Positions 17,454 through 25,040 of a DNA stretch of 64,000 bases are shown here, one piece after another. Location: positions 12,729 to 76,728 of the forward strand of contig JBAZWD010000011.1 in NCBI GenBank assembly GCA_041660525.1. Reading direction: 5' to 3'. Numbering within the stretch: position 1 is the stretch's first letter; the number at the start of each line of letters is the position of its first letter. The notes beneath the pieces were generated by a model that saw nothing but the letters and a program-made list of their open reading frames with translations, did not search any database and had not been told where the DNA came from. The DNA is from JABCZS01 sp041660525 (GTDB taxonomy: Bacteria > Pseudomonadota > Gammaproteobacteria > JABCZS01). Both the position numbers and the translations under genes were made by a program.

Positions 17454-18407
17454 ATGCTAACACTTGATTTACACGGAAAAACAGTAAAGGAAGCAAGAAA
17501 AGCTATTCATGAGCTGTTTATAGAAGCTCTCAGAAATAGTATTTTAAAACTCTTTATCATTACAGGTAGAGGAAACCATATCAATTCGGATGGATCTTTC
17601 GCAGTATTAAAAGGAATGTTTCATAATTTTATCCGACCCTACGTAAATTATATTGCTAAAGTTGAAGAAGAAGTGGGTGCTTATAAGGTTTCTTTGAGGA
17701 CCGAACGGACCGGCTTATATATTAAAGAAATAGCTGGCAGTACCATTACACCACTTATGAGAGCCATTCTTTCTGAAAACATCTTAGAGATTCAAAGAAT
17801 ACTCAAAGAAACACCAAGTATGCTCAAAAAAAGAGACAATCTTAACCATTCAGTATTTCACTATATCGATTTAATAAAAAACAAGGATGAGATTGTAAAA
17901 ATTTTGTATCAACATCTAGAGCCTCATAAAAGAGAGATGGGATATACAGGTCTTTTTCCAGAATATCGAGCTACTTTATCTGGCATGATAAAATTTAACC
18001 TAGACACTACCGTACGGGTTAAGAAAGATATGATCGTAAAATATATTCGACATATCAAATCGCATGATAAGGGCGAGACAAAATTGCCAGCCCTTGAATT
18101 GGGAAATTATAAAAAATTACATATGGTCGTTAATATGAATATTATTTTATATACCCTAAAGCGTAACACGATATTTAGGCATGCATTTTTTGACTTCAAT
18201 AATAAACACAAAGAGAAATTTGCAAAAAGATATAAACATGAAATTAAGGGGCAGGCTTTCAGCTTGCCAGAGCCTCGCTCATCTGTAACAAAACTTTTAT
18301 TAACTAATAAAATAATACAAACTAAAAATAAAACACAAGGATGTGCATCTGAATCTGTTCACAAAGTTCCTAAAAAAAAGCACGCAAAAAAAGTTAAAAT
18401 GAAATAG
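17454..18407 (+). CDS. Smr domain-ankyrin fusion protein
   Basis: This 317-aa protein begins with a second Smr domain (residues 1-85; LTLDLHGKTVKEARKAIHE, FIITGRGNHINSDG) clearly paralogous to that of the preceding gene. Both share 'DLHG', 'TGxGxHxNSxG', 'VLK' and 'AYKxxL'. An ankyrin-like segment follows (about 95-155; 'TPLMRAILSENILEIQRIL'), then an unrecognised helical part and a very basic tail (KVPKKKHAKKVKMK) that could bind nucleic acid or serve as a nuclear signal. AGGAAA precedes the ATG. The 44-base gap after the Smr-Sel1 gene suggests cotranscription. Nuclease activity is untested. Confidence 0.75.
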   Translation: MLTLDLHGKTVKEARKAIHELFIEALRNSILKLFIITGRGNHINSDGSFAVLKGMFHNFIRPYVNYIAKVEEEVGAYKVSLRTERTGLYIKEIAGSTITPLMRAILSENILEIQRILKETPSMLKKRDNLNHSVFHYIDLIKNKDEIVKILYQHLEPHKREMGYTGLFPEYRATLSGMIKFNLDTTVRVKKDMIVKYIRHIKSHDKGETKLPALELGNYKKLHMVVNMNIILYTLKRNTIFRHAFFDFNNKHKEKFAKRYKHEIKGQAFSLPEPRSSVTKLLLTNKIIQTKNKTQGCASESVHKVPKKKHAKKVKMK

Positions 18408-18423
18408 GGTGAGGTTAGACCCA

Positions 18424-19689
18424 TTAATTGTAACGTTTGTTAACATTGTTATTGTTTGCATCATCGTCGTCATTGTCTTCACTAGTCATCGCGTTAAAAG
18501 TTCTTTTTCGATCAACTTGCGTTATACTATTCCACAATTGAGCTTCCAATGCCGCAACAGAACTGTTGGGTAATAATTGCCCTTGTAAAGTTCCCACTAG
18601 TGCTTGCTGATTTTGAAGTGCTATTTCTTGATTCACGAGGGTTGACCTTTGTGCTTCAAGAGCTTCATCAATATCGTGAAGATCAATTACTATTCTTTCT
18701 CGCTTAATGACAAGATCTTTTAACAGCTCTTTTACATTGCCCAATAAGTTCGCTATTTCCAGTAGTTTTTGCTGTTCCTGTGCTAGATTTTGATGTGGTA
18801 ATTGTGCGTTATTAACATAAGGGGTTACTTCAGCTGCAGCATTATTATTAGCTAAATTCTTTGCTGCTTCAACTACTGAAGGTGGTGCTTCCATATATTC
18901 ATATGGGCGTTTATGGTAGTTAGAACATATTGATATATCAGCATTATTCTCAAGAAAAAGGAGCGCGATTTCATCTCTTAGTTTTACTCCGCCAGCTTTT
19001 AGATCGCACACATAAAATATTGCGCTTTTATTATTTGTATCGACAGCATTAATATGTTCAGGTCTTTTATCCCGAATGAGATGGGTTATTGCTGGCATAT
19101 TGCGTTTTTCAGTAGCCACTATCAAAGCTGTTTTTTTGTCCTGTGGCCTTCTGCTTAAGGCATTCGCGCCATTAGCAAATAGGAGCTGTAATGTTGCTGT
19201 TATATTTTCTGAATTTGTTTCACTTTTTACTACGTCAAATAGCAGGCAATCTACTAGAGGTAATTCCCAATTCTGAATAACTATTGAAGATAGTTTTTGA
19301 TTGTTAATGGTTATCTTAAATAAAGCTTTAAGCATTTCTACATTATGATTTCCTGCTGCCAAATGTGCGACCTTGTATATATCGCCACCGTTTTTAATGA
19401 TCGCTTCTTGCACTTTGAAAGAGTATCCATTTTCAACAGCAAGGTATAAAGCCGTTTTGCCTTCATTATTTCTGAAGTTGATTTGATTTGGAACTGCGTT
19501 TTTATTTGAAGGTTTATTTATCCACTCAAGGATTTCCTGCTCAGATTTTTTGTTACGAATTAAATGCATTAATTCTGTATCATTGTGAGGGTTTAGATTA
19601 ACTCGTTGAGCAGCATTATTATTTTGTAATGGGGGCTGCTGTATACCAGCCGAGTTAATGAGATCACTAAGCTTATATTTTCTAAACAT
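18424..19689 (-). CDS. Ankyrin-repeat coiled-coil protein, effector-like
   Basis: The 421-aa protein has an N-terminal Asn/Gln-rich stretch and ankyrin-like repeats at about 75-128 ('EGKTALYLAVENGYSFKVQE') and 183-250 ('KKTALIVATEKRNMPAITHL'). A coiled coil follows at about 300-375 (LLKDLVIKRERIVIDLHDID), and the tail is acidic/Asn-rich (SEDNDDDDANNNNVNKR). AGAGG lies upstream of the ATG. It is convergent with the Smr-ankyrin gene, only 16 bases away. A fragment of a related gene survives at 20210-20320. A host-directed role is inferred. Confidence 0.75.
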   Translation of the reverse strand: MFRKYKLSDLINSAGIQQPPLQNNNAAQRVNLNPHNDTELMHLIRNKKSEQEILEWINKPSNKNAVPNQINFRNNEGKTALYLAVENGYSFKVQEAIIKNGGDIYKVAHLAAGNHNVEMLKALFKITINNQKLSSIVIQNWELPLVDCLLFDVVKSETNSENITATLQLLFANGANALSRRPQDKKTALIVATEKRNMPAITHLIRDKRPEHINAVDTNNKSAIFYVCDLKAGGVKLRDEIALLFLENNADISICSNYHKRPYEYMEAPPSVVEAAKNLANNNAAAEVTPYVNNAQLPHQNLAQEQQKLLEIANLLGNVKELLKDLVIKRERIVIDLHDIDEALEAQRSTLVNQEIALQNQQALVGTLQGQLLPNSSVAALEAQLWNSITQVDRKRTFNAMTSEDNDDDDANNNNVNKRYN

Positions 19690-19790
19690 TAACGCCTCTT
19701 AAGAAAGATAAATAAATAAAGTTAGCAATATATCAAGAAATTAAAGTGGCTGTCAATAATATTTGTACAGTTTCGGTGAGGCTTGATGTT

Positions 19791-19819
19791 TTGACATTCT
19801 TTCATACTTATTGTAAAAG
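19791..19819 (+). promoter_or_regulatory. Possible sigma-70 promoter of CHMI paralog B
   Basis: A perfect -35 hexamer TTGACA (19791-19796) is followed after 17 bases by TAAAAG (19814-19819), a weak -10. It lies about 40 bases before the GTG start at 19858, in an otherwise gene-free 168-base gap. Confidence 0.4.
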
Positions 19820-19857
19820 TAATGCCTGATTTGATATTGCTATGAAAGGAGAACTCT

Positions 19858-20220
19858 GTGCCACAACTTAGACTGGATTATACAACTAATATTATCGAAA
19901 AAAACAACTTTGCTTCACTTTTTGAAAAATGTCATAAAATTTTAGCGGATAATTTACCGACAAAAATCGAAAGTTGTAAAAGTAGGGCAGTAGAGCAAGA
20001 GGATTATTATATCGGTAATGGCGATAGTGAAAATGCTTTTATTTGCGTTCAATTGCAAGTAATGTCTGGTCGTCCTAAAGATGTGCTAAATTTTGTTGCG
20101 GAAAATATTTTAGCTGAATTTAAAAATCATTTTTCAAAATCTTTAGCGCAACGTAAATTACAAATCACCTTGGAAATGATTGAGTTGTCCGAGGAGATGT
20201 ACTTTAAAATTAAAAGTTAA
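19858..20220 (+). CDS. CHMI-type isomerase (tautomerase superfamily), paralog B
   Basis: This 120-aa paralog of the gene at 9174 has the same N-terminus (MPQLRLDYTTN, Pro2 as the likely base), the shared 'SCKSRA' and 'QEDYYIG' blocks, and the same C-terminal 'KLQIT...ELSEE'. The start is GTG with AAAGGAG seven bases upstream. The closest known family is 5-carboxymethyl-2-hydroxymuconate isomerase. With paralog A it brackets about 10 kb of accessory genes. The tail of an opposite-strand gene fragment overlaps its last codons. Confidence 0.8.
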   Translation: MPQLRLDYTTNIIEKNNFASLFEKCHKILADNLPTKIESCKSRAVEQEDYYIGNGDSENAFICVQLQVMSGRPKDVLNFVAENILAEFKNHFSKSLAQRKLQITLEMIELSEEMYFKIKS

Positions 20221-20320
20221 TTGGAACTGCTATTCCTTGATCGGCAGGGGTTGACTCTCGTTTTTCAAGGTCTTGCTCAATATCGTGAAGATCACTGAGT
20301 ACCATTTTAGGTCCAACCAT
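20210..20320 (-). pseudogene. Remnant of an ankyrin/coiled-coil gene related to 18424-19689
   Basis: A minus-strand 36-codon frame contains SDLHDIEQDLEKREST and DQGIAVPI. These align with 'IDLHDIDEALEAQRST' and 'NQEIALQN' in the coiled coil of the ankyrin protein at 18424-19689. The two also share an exact 18-base match (TCAATATCGTGAAGATCA on the plus strand). Nothing before or after it in the frame resembles the rest of that protein, so it is a scrap of a decayed paralog or partial duplication. Confidence 0.6.
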
Positions 20321-20419
20321 AAACAATAGCTAGAATTTTGCTTAGGCATTTTACTGGATGAATTTTCCATAAATTATGCTAATCTTAAGTAATTACTATA
20401 ACAAATAATGGTGGAACTT

Positions 20420-21283
20420 ATGGATCTTATTAAATTATATAAATTATTAGCTGGCTTAACTTTAGGCTTATTCGCATATACCGCAATTGCAGCCCAAGGG
20501 CCTTTATTGCCCGACCATCGAATTGTGGGCTATTACGGTAATTTTAACTCTGCCAAAATGGGCGTCTTAGGTGAATATCCACCTGATCAAGTGCTTAAAA
20601 TGCTAGAAGGTGAAGTGGCCAAATGGCAGGCTGCAGATCCCAGCAAAAAAGTGATTCCTGCGATTGAATATATTGCAGTAGTTGCGCAAAAAGATGCGGG
20701 TACTGATGGCAATTACAATGGCCGTATGTCGGATGCACAGATTCAAAAAGCAATAGATATGGCTAATCAAGTCAATGGCATAGCGATTTTGGACGTGCAA
20801 GTGGGTTTAAGCAGTGTGCGCACTGAAGTCCCATTACTCGCCGCGCATTTAGCAAAGCCCAATGTAATGCTAGGTTTAGATCCTGAATTTGATATGTTTG
20901 GCGAAAAAAAACCTGGCGGTGTGATCGGAACTATGAGTGCATCGGATATTAATTATGCGATTGATTATTTAGCTAATCTGGTTCGCACGCATAATTTACC
21001 GCCGAAAGTATTAGTCGTGCATCGCTTTACTCAGAAAATGATTACCGATGCCCATTTGATTAAACCTGTTCCTGAAGTGCAAGTAATCATTAATATGGAT
21101 GGTTGGGGTCCACCAACACTGAAAACTGACAGCTATAATTCTTATGTGGGTGCTCAACCTGTGCAATATACCGGTATAAAATTGTTTTATAAAAATGATA
21201 AAAAACCACCTAGCACAGGCTTAATGACGCCCAGTGAAATTTTAAATCTTAAACCCAAGCCTTTGTTTATTTTATATCAATAA
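20420..21283 (+). CDS. Secreted protein of unknown function, 287 aa
   Basis: The ATG at 20420 has GGTGGA 5-6 bases upstream and is preferred over the ATG at 20408. Residues 1-25 form a signal peptide (hydrophobic core LLAGLTLGLF, cleavage likely after AIAA). The mature part begins HRIVGYYGNF and has alternating strands and helices with motifs such as 'MLGLDPEFDMFG' and 'VLVVHRFTQKM', suggesting an alpha/beta barrel like glycoside-hydrolase folds. I cannot name a family or substrate. It is likely periplasmic or secreted. Confidence 0.7.
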   Translation: MDLIKLYKLLAGLTLGLFAYTAIAAQGPLLPDHRIVGYYGNFNSAKMGVLGEYPPDQVLKMLEGEVAKWQAADPSKKVIPAIEYIAVVAQKDAGTDGNYNGRMSDAQIQKAIDMANQVNGIAILDVQVGLSSVRTEVPLLAAHLAKPNVMLGLDPEFDMFGEKKPGGVIGTMSASDINYAIDYLANLVRTHNLPPKVLVVHRFTQKMITDAHLIKPVPEVQVIINMDGWGPPTLKTDSYNSYVGAQPVQYTGIKLFYKNDKKPPSTGLMTPSEILNLKPKPLFILYQ

Positions 21284-21296
21284 TAGTCAGACGCGT

Positions 21297-21302
21297 TATA
21301 AT
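21297..21302 (+). promoter_or_regulatory. -10 box upstream of tRNA-Arg
   Basis: A perfect TATAAT lies 12 bases before the mature tRNA 5' end, fitting a start of transcription a few bases upstream of the tRNA. The -35 region is not well conserved. Confidence 0.4.
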
Positions 21303-21314
21303 AAAACCTCATAT

Positions 21315-21387
21315 GCCTCGGTGGCACAGGGGATAGCGCGTCCCCCTCCTAAGGGGAAGGTCATAGGTTCGAATCCTATCCGGGGCA
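21315..21387 (+). tRNA. tRNA-Arg (anticodon CCT)
   Basis: The acceptor arms GCCTCGG and CCGGGGC pair (one G-U), followed by discriminator A. The anticodon stem CCCC/GGGG encloses loop CTCCTAA with anticodon CCT, reading AGG. The T arm is ATAGG-TTCGAAT-CCTAT. The gene is 73 nt and does not encode CCA. It lies 31 bases after the secreted protein gene. Confidence 0.95.
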
Positions 21388-21434
21388 AAAATTTTTGAAC
21401 TATACTTAAGCTACGTTCATTACAGGAGAATATT

Positions 21435-21704
21435 ATGTTAATTTTTTCATTTCATATGGCATTTGGGATTTTACTGATTGCTTTGGTTGCGGGTATGGCC
21501 TTATTTTTTAAAGCCAAAAAATACGACTCTGCTTTTGGTAAATTTTTGGGTATTTTGATTATTTTATTTGCTGTCTTACATTTAGTTTGCACCAGTTATT
21601 ACGGTATGAGCTATTGGAAAAAAGGTTATTTTGAAATGCCCATGGCTGCAAAAATGCAACAAAAAATTATTAATCCAGCGCCTGCACCTGCTGCACAACA
21701 TTAA
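21435..21704 (+). CDS. Small inner-membrane protein, 89 aa
   Basis: ACAGGAG lies about 7 bases before the ATG. The protein has two transmembrane helices (about 5-27 and 38-60) joined by a short basic loop (FKAKKYDSAFGK), and an Ala/Pro tail (NPAPAPAAQH). The family is not recognised. It is followed by a strong terminator and so is a one-gene unit. Confidence 0.7.
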   Translation: MLIFSFHMAFGILLIALVAGMALFFKAKKYDSAFGKFLGILIILFAVLHLVCTSYYGMSYWKKGYFEMPMAAKMQQKIINPAPAPAAQH

Positions 21705-21724
21705 GTTTTGAGTGTTACGCGAAC

Positions 21725-21759
21725 AGGCCTAAAAATAATCATTTTTAGGCCTTTTTTTT
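21725..21759 (+). terminator. Rho-independent terminator
   Basis: AGGCCTAAAAA (21725-21735) pairs with TTTTTAGGCCT (21742-21752) over a 6-base loop, followed by a run of T. It terminates the small membrane protein gene. The A/T-rich base of the stem may allow weak function on the other strand. Confidence 0.9.
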
Positions 21760-21779
21760 GGATCAAATAAGGATTCATC

Positions 21780-22202
21780 ATGAACATATGGAAAACACCT
21801 ATTGATATTGCTAACGCCAACGAACGCAGTAAAAATACGATGGCTGAATATTTAGGTATAGAGTTTATTGAAGTAGGTGATGATTATCTAGTGGCAAAAA
21901 TGCCTGTTGATCACCGCACGATTCAACCCATAGGCATTATGCACGGCGGCGCTTCTTGTGTATTAGCAGAAACAGTCGGTAGTACTGCGGGGAATTATTG
22001 TGTTGATATTAATACCCATTATTGTGTGGGTCTTGATATTAACACCAATCATATACGCTCGATGCGTAAAGGTTTTGTAATCGGTACAGCGAAACCTTTT
22101 CATTTAGGTAAAAGCACGCAAGTATGGGAAATCGATATTCGCGATGAAGAAGAAAGGCGTGTATCAATTAATCGTTTAACAATGGCGGTATTAACACGAT
22201 GA
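21780..22202 (+). CDS. Hotdog-fold acyl-CoA thioesterase (PaaI/YdiI-like)
   Basis: The 140-aa protein has the hotdog thioesterase signature: PIGIMHGGASCVLAETVGS around residues 50-70, with the conserved HGG and following Glu, and a C-terminal strand pair. It is closest in layout to YdiI/MenI-type 1,4-dihydroxy-2-naphthoyl-CoA hydrolases and PaaI-like housekeeping thioesterases. No menaquinone genes are nearby, so the substrate is left open. Its stop overlaps the start of pdxJ by four bases (ATGA), implying translational coupling. Confidence 0.85.
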   Translation: MNIWKTPIDIANANERSKNTMAEYLGIEFIEVGDDYLVAKMPVDHRTIQPIGIMHGGASCVLAETVGSTAGNYCVDINTHYCVGLDINTNHIRSMRKGFVIGTAKPFHLGKSTQVWEIDIRDEEERRVSINRLTMAVLTR

Positions 22203-22927
22203 CAACCAAGCTCAGTGTCAATGTAAATAAATTGGCAACCTTACGAAATTCGCGCGGCGGCAATACACCAGATGTTTTAAAAACCACATTAGATATTATT
22301 AGTTACGGCGCACAAGGAATTACTGTTCATCCACGTCCGGATGAACGCCACATTCGCCGCACAGATGTTTATGATATTGCAAAAAATATTGCGGTAGAAT
22401 TTAACGTAGAAGGTTATCCTTCAAAAGAATATTTGGATCTGGTTTTAGATGTAAAACCCGCGCAATGTACTTTAGTGCCTGATCCTCCCGAGGTTTTAAC
22501 TTCAAACGCAGGTTGGTTAATTGAACCTAATCTGGAATTTTTAACAGATGTTATTAGTAAATTGCATGCCAATAATATTCGGGTATCGTTATTTGTTGAT
22601 CCGCACACGCTAAGCGCGCAAGATATTCGCTTATTAGCGCAAACAAAAACAGATCGTGTCGAATTATATACAGAATCTTACGCCACACATTATGGCACGT
22701 CAAAAGGTGATGAAATATTGTATTTATTTAAAAATACTGCGCAAGCGATTTATGATCTGGGTATCGATCTGAATGCGGGGCATGATTTAAATTTACTTAA
22801 TTTGCGAACCTTAATTCAAGAAATTCCCATGATTAAAGAAGTTTCAATAGGACATGCTTTGATTTGTGATGCTTTATATTATGGTTTGAAGGATACGATA
22901 GCGCGTTATTTAGATAGTCTTAACTAG
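22199..22927 (+). CDS. pdxJ: Pyridoxine 5'-phosphate synthase PdxJ
   Basis: PdxJ condenses 1-deoxy-D-xylulose 5-phosphate with 3-amino-2-oxopropyl phosphate to give pyridoxine 5'-phosphate. The 242-aa protein matches the family in length and motifs: LSVNVNKLATLRNSRGG at the N-terminus, ITVHPRPDERHIRR with catalytic/phosphate-binding residues, FNVEGYPS, CTLVPDPP and the late phosphate site SIGHALI. It lies between a thioesterase (4-base overlap) and a GST gene (9-base gap), a probable three-gene operon. Confidence 0.97.
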   Translation: MTTKLSVNVNKLATLRNSRGGNTPDVLKTTLDIISYGAQGITVHPRPDERHIRRTDVYDIAKNIAVEFNVEGYPSKEYLDLVLDVKPAQCTLVPDPPEVLTSNAGWLIEPNLEFLTDVISKLHANNIRVSLFVDPHTLSAQDIRLLAQTKTDRVELYTESYATHYGTSKGDEILYLFKNTAQAIYDLGIDLNAGHDLNLLNLRTLIQEIPMIKEVSIGHALICDALYYGLKDTIARYLDSLN

Positions 22928-22936
22928 GAGAGGGTG

Positions 22937-23539
22937 ATGAAATTATTTTATTCTAAAGGTTCTTGTTCACTGGCTTCACGGATTATTATTCACGAGCTCG
23001 ATGTAGATTGTGAATATCAATTAGTGGATATTCGTAATAAACTTTTAAGCAATGGTGAAGATTTTTTAAAAATAAATCCTCACGGCACTGTGCCGGTATT
23101 GCAATTGGATAACGGTGAAATTTTAACTGAAAATATTGCCATATTAATTTATTTAGCGGAACAATTTAAATCGTTAAATTTATTGCCGGCAGTTAGTGAT
23201 GTCAAGCGTTACCATGTCATTGAGTGGTTGAGCTATGTTGCCTCAGAAATACATAAATCCTGTGGACCTTTATTTAATCCAAGCCTTGCTGCCGATCTTA
23301 AAGCTACGATTTTTAAACCCATATTAGAGAAAAAATTAGCCGGCTTAGATCTGCATTTGGCTAAACACGAATTTTTAGTAGGAAATCATTTCACGCTGCC
23401 TGATGGTTATTTATTTGTAATTTTAACCTGGATGGCACATTTTGATATTACATTTGCACAATGGCCACATTTAGATCGTTATTTTAACCAAATCAAACAG
23501 CGTGATTCCGTACAAAAATCCTGGGCAGAAGGCGGCTAA
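22937..23539 (+). CDS. Glutathione S-transferase
   Basis: The 200-aa protein has an N-terminal thioredoxin-like domain (KLFYSKGSCSLASRIIIHEL; 'NPHGTVPVLQLDNGEILTEN', with cis-Pro and the Glu/Asn that hold glutathione) and an all-helical C-terminal domain ('NHFTLPDGYLFVILTW'). It resembles beta-class bacterial GSTs, with Ser/Cys near residue 10. AGGAGAGGG precedes the ATG; the GTG one codon earlier is also possible. It ends the pdxJ operon. Confidence 0.9.
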   Translation: MKLFYSKGSCSLASRIIIHELDVDCEYQLVDIRNKLLSNGEDFLKINPHGTVPVLQLDNGEILTENIAILIYLAEQFKSLNLLPAVSDVKRYHVIEWLSYVASEIHKSCGPLFNPSLAADLKATIFKPILEKKLAGLDLHLAKHEFLVGNHFTLPDGYLFVILTWMAHFDITFAQWPHLDRYFNQIKQRDSVQKSWAEGG

Positions 23540-23544
23540 GTCGC

Positions 23545-23679
23545 CTAATGCTTATACCTTGGAATAATATGCATCGAATAATTCTTGCTTAACGGCGATG
23601 CATCGATTTTATGCAAAGGTTCGCAAGGAACAATTTTTTTGTTAGTGATTTTAATAAATACTTTTGGGCCTACATTCAT
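23545..23679 (-). CDS. Microprotein, 44 aa, unknown
   Basis: This short frame has a near-perfect ribosome site: AAGGAGG 5-6 bases before the ATG. It encodes MNVGPKVFIKITNKKIVPCE followed by PLHKIDASPLSKNYSMHIIP and a basic end (RYKH). It is soluble and basic with one Cys. It lies between GST (convergent) and the divergent amino-acid permease. The family is not recognised; the call rests on the ribosome site and a clean frame. Confidence 0.5.
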   Translation of the reverse strand: MNVGPKVFIKITNKKIVPCEPLHKIDASPLSKNYSMHIIPRYKH

Positions 23680-23819
23680 GATGAACCTCCTTAGGTGTAT
23701 TATTAATTGGAGTTATGAGCATTATTAAACAAATATGTATAGATAACAATTGTGAATATCTTATATCCGTGTGCGATTAATGCTATTATGTGTGCAATTT
23801 TAAAATTAAGGTTATTACC

Positions 23820-25040
23820 ATGACTAAAACATTTGGATCAATTCTAATTGCAGCCGGAACAGCTATAGGTGCGGGCATGATTGCATTGCCTTTAGTTACT
23901 GCCGGCATGGGTGCATTATATAGCGCATTATTATTTATATTTGTGTGTGCTGTTGTGTTTTATTCTGCATTATTAACCTTAGAGGTTAACTTAGCATTTA
24001 AAGCGCCACGTAATAGTTATGGCTCTATGGCCTTGGAAACTTTGGGTAAGCCTGCGCAATATTTAACTTCGGTGATGTATTTATTATTACTATACGCATT
24101 AGCCAGCGCATTGATTTCAGGCGGCGCTTCTTTAATGGAAGCAACCACCGTATTAGTTTTTGATAAAACTTTTCCGAATTTTTTAAACGCACTCATATTT
24201 ACAGTAGTTTTAGGCAGCATAGTCACTTTAAGCACAGGCGCTGTCGATATTGCCACGCGCGGTTTGTTTTTAATAAAAGCCATTTTAATTATCGCGGTAT
24301 TTACTTTGTTTTTGCCTAAGGTAGATTATGTGAGTTTATTACAACAACGTGAAGCGGTTTATATTTGGGCTGCTGCGCCAGTCATTTTAACAGCGTTTGG
24401 GTACCATATTGTTATTCCATCACTGGCACCTTATTTAGATAATGATGTCAGTAAATTACGCACGGTATTACTTTGGGGTAGCATCGTTACACTCTGTATT
24501 TATTTATTATGGGTCATGACATTGCTGGGCACATTGCCTATGTTTGGTATGAATAGTTTTGCGCAAATTGCCGTAACCAATGGTTCTGTGGGTGAGTTAA
24601 TGATTGCTATTGATCATTACATGAAAACGCCATGGTTAACTGGGGTTATTAATGGTTTTGCGCATGTGGCTTTGATTACGACATTTTTAGGTGTGGCTTT
24701 AAGTTTGTTTGATTTTTTACGTGATAGAAAACAAGGAAAAGTGCCTAATCGTTTTAAAACAGCAGTTTTAACTTTTATTCCACCTTTATTGGTTGCATTA
24801 TTTTATCCTAATGGGTTTGTGCAATTATTAAGTTATGCATCGATTTTTGCTGCATTTATTTTGATTATTTTACCCGCGATGATGGCTTATAAAATGCGCC
24901 GTACGAATACATTAAAATCACCTTACCGTGTATGTGGTGGAACGCCTATGATCGTGCTGGTTGCTTTGATTGGTGTTGGATTTATTATTGTGGAATGTTT
25001 AAGAATTCTTGGTTATTTACCCATTTGGACGGGTGTGTAA
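23820..25040 (+). CDS. Aromatic amino-acid permease (HAAAP family, TyrP/Mtr-like)
   Basis: The 406-aa inner-membrane protein has about eleven transmembrane helices and the HAAAP signature at the N-terminus (FGSILIAAGTAIGAGMIALP), the segment where TyrP, Mtr and TnaB bind substrate. I start it at the ATG at 23820, the usual family start; the upstream in-frame codons add an atypical extension. It probably imports tyrosine or tryptophan by proton symport. The family has expanded in amino-acid-scavenging intracellular bacteria. Its 3' end overlaps folD on the other strand by 24 bases. Confidence 0.9.
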   Translation: MTKTFGSILIAAGTAIGAGMIALPLVTAGMGALYSALLFIFVCAVVFYSALLTLEVNLAFKAPRNSYGSMALETLGKPAQYLTSVMYLLLLYALASALISGGASLMEATTVLVFDKTFPNFLNALIFTVVLGSIVTLSTGAVDIATRGLFLIKAILIIAVFTLFLPKVDYVSLLQQREAVYIWAAAPVILTAFGYHIVIPSLAPYLDNDVSKLRTVLLWGSIVTLCIYLLWVMTLLGTLPMFGMNSFAQIAVTNGSVGELMIAIDHYMKTPWLTGVINGFAHVALITTFLGVALSLFDFLRDRKQGKVPNRFKTAVLTFIPPLLVALFYPNGFVQLLSYASIFAAFILIILPAMMAYKMRRTNTLKSPYRVCGGTPMIVLVALIGVGFIIVECLRILGYLPIWTGV

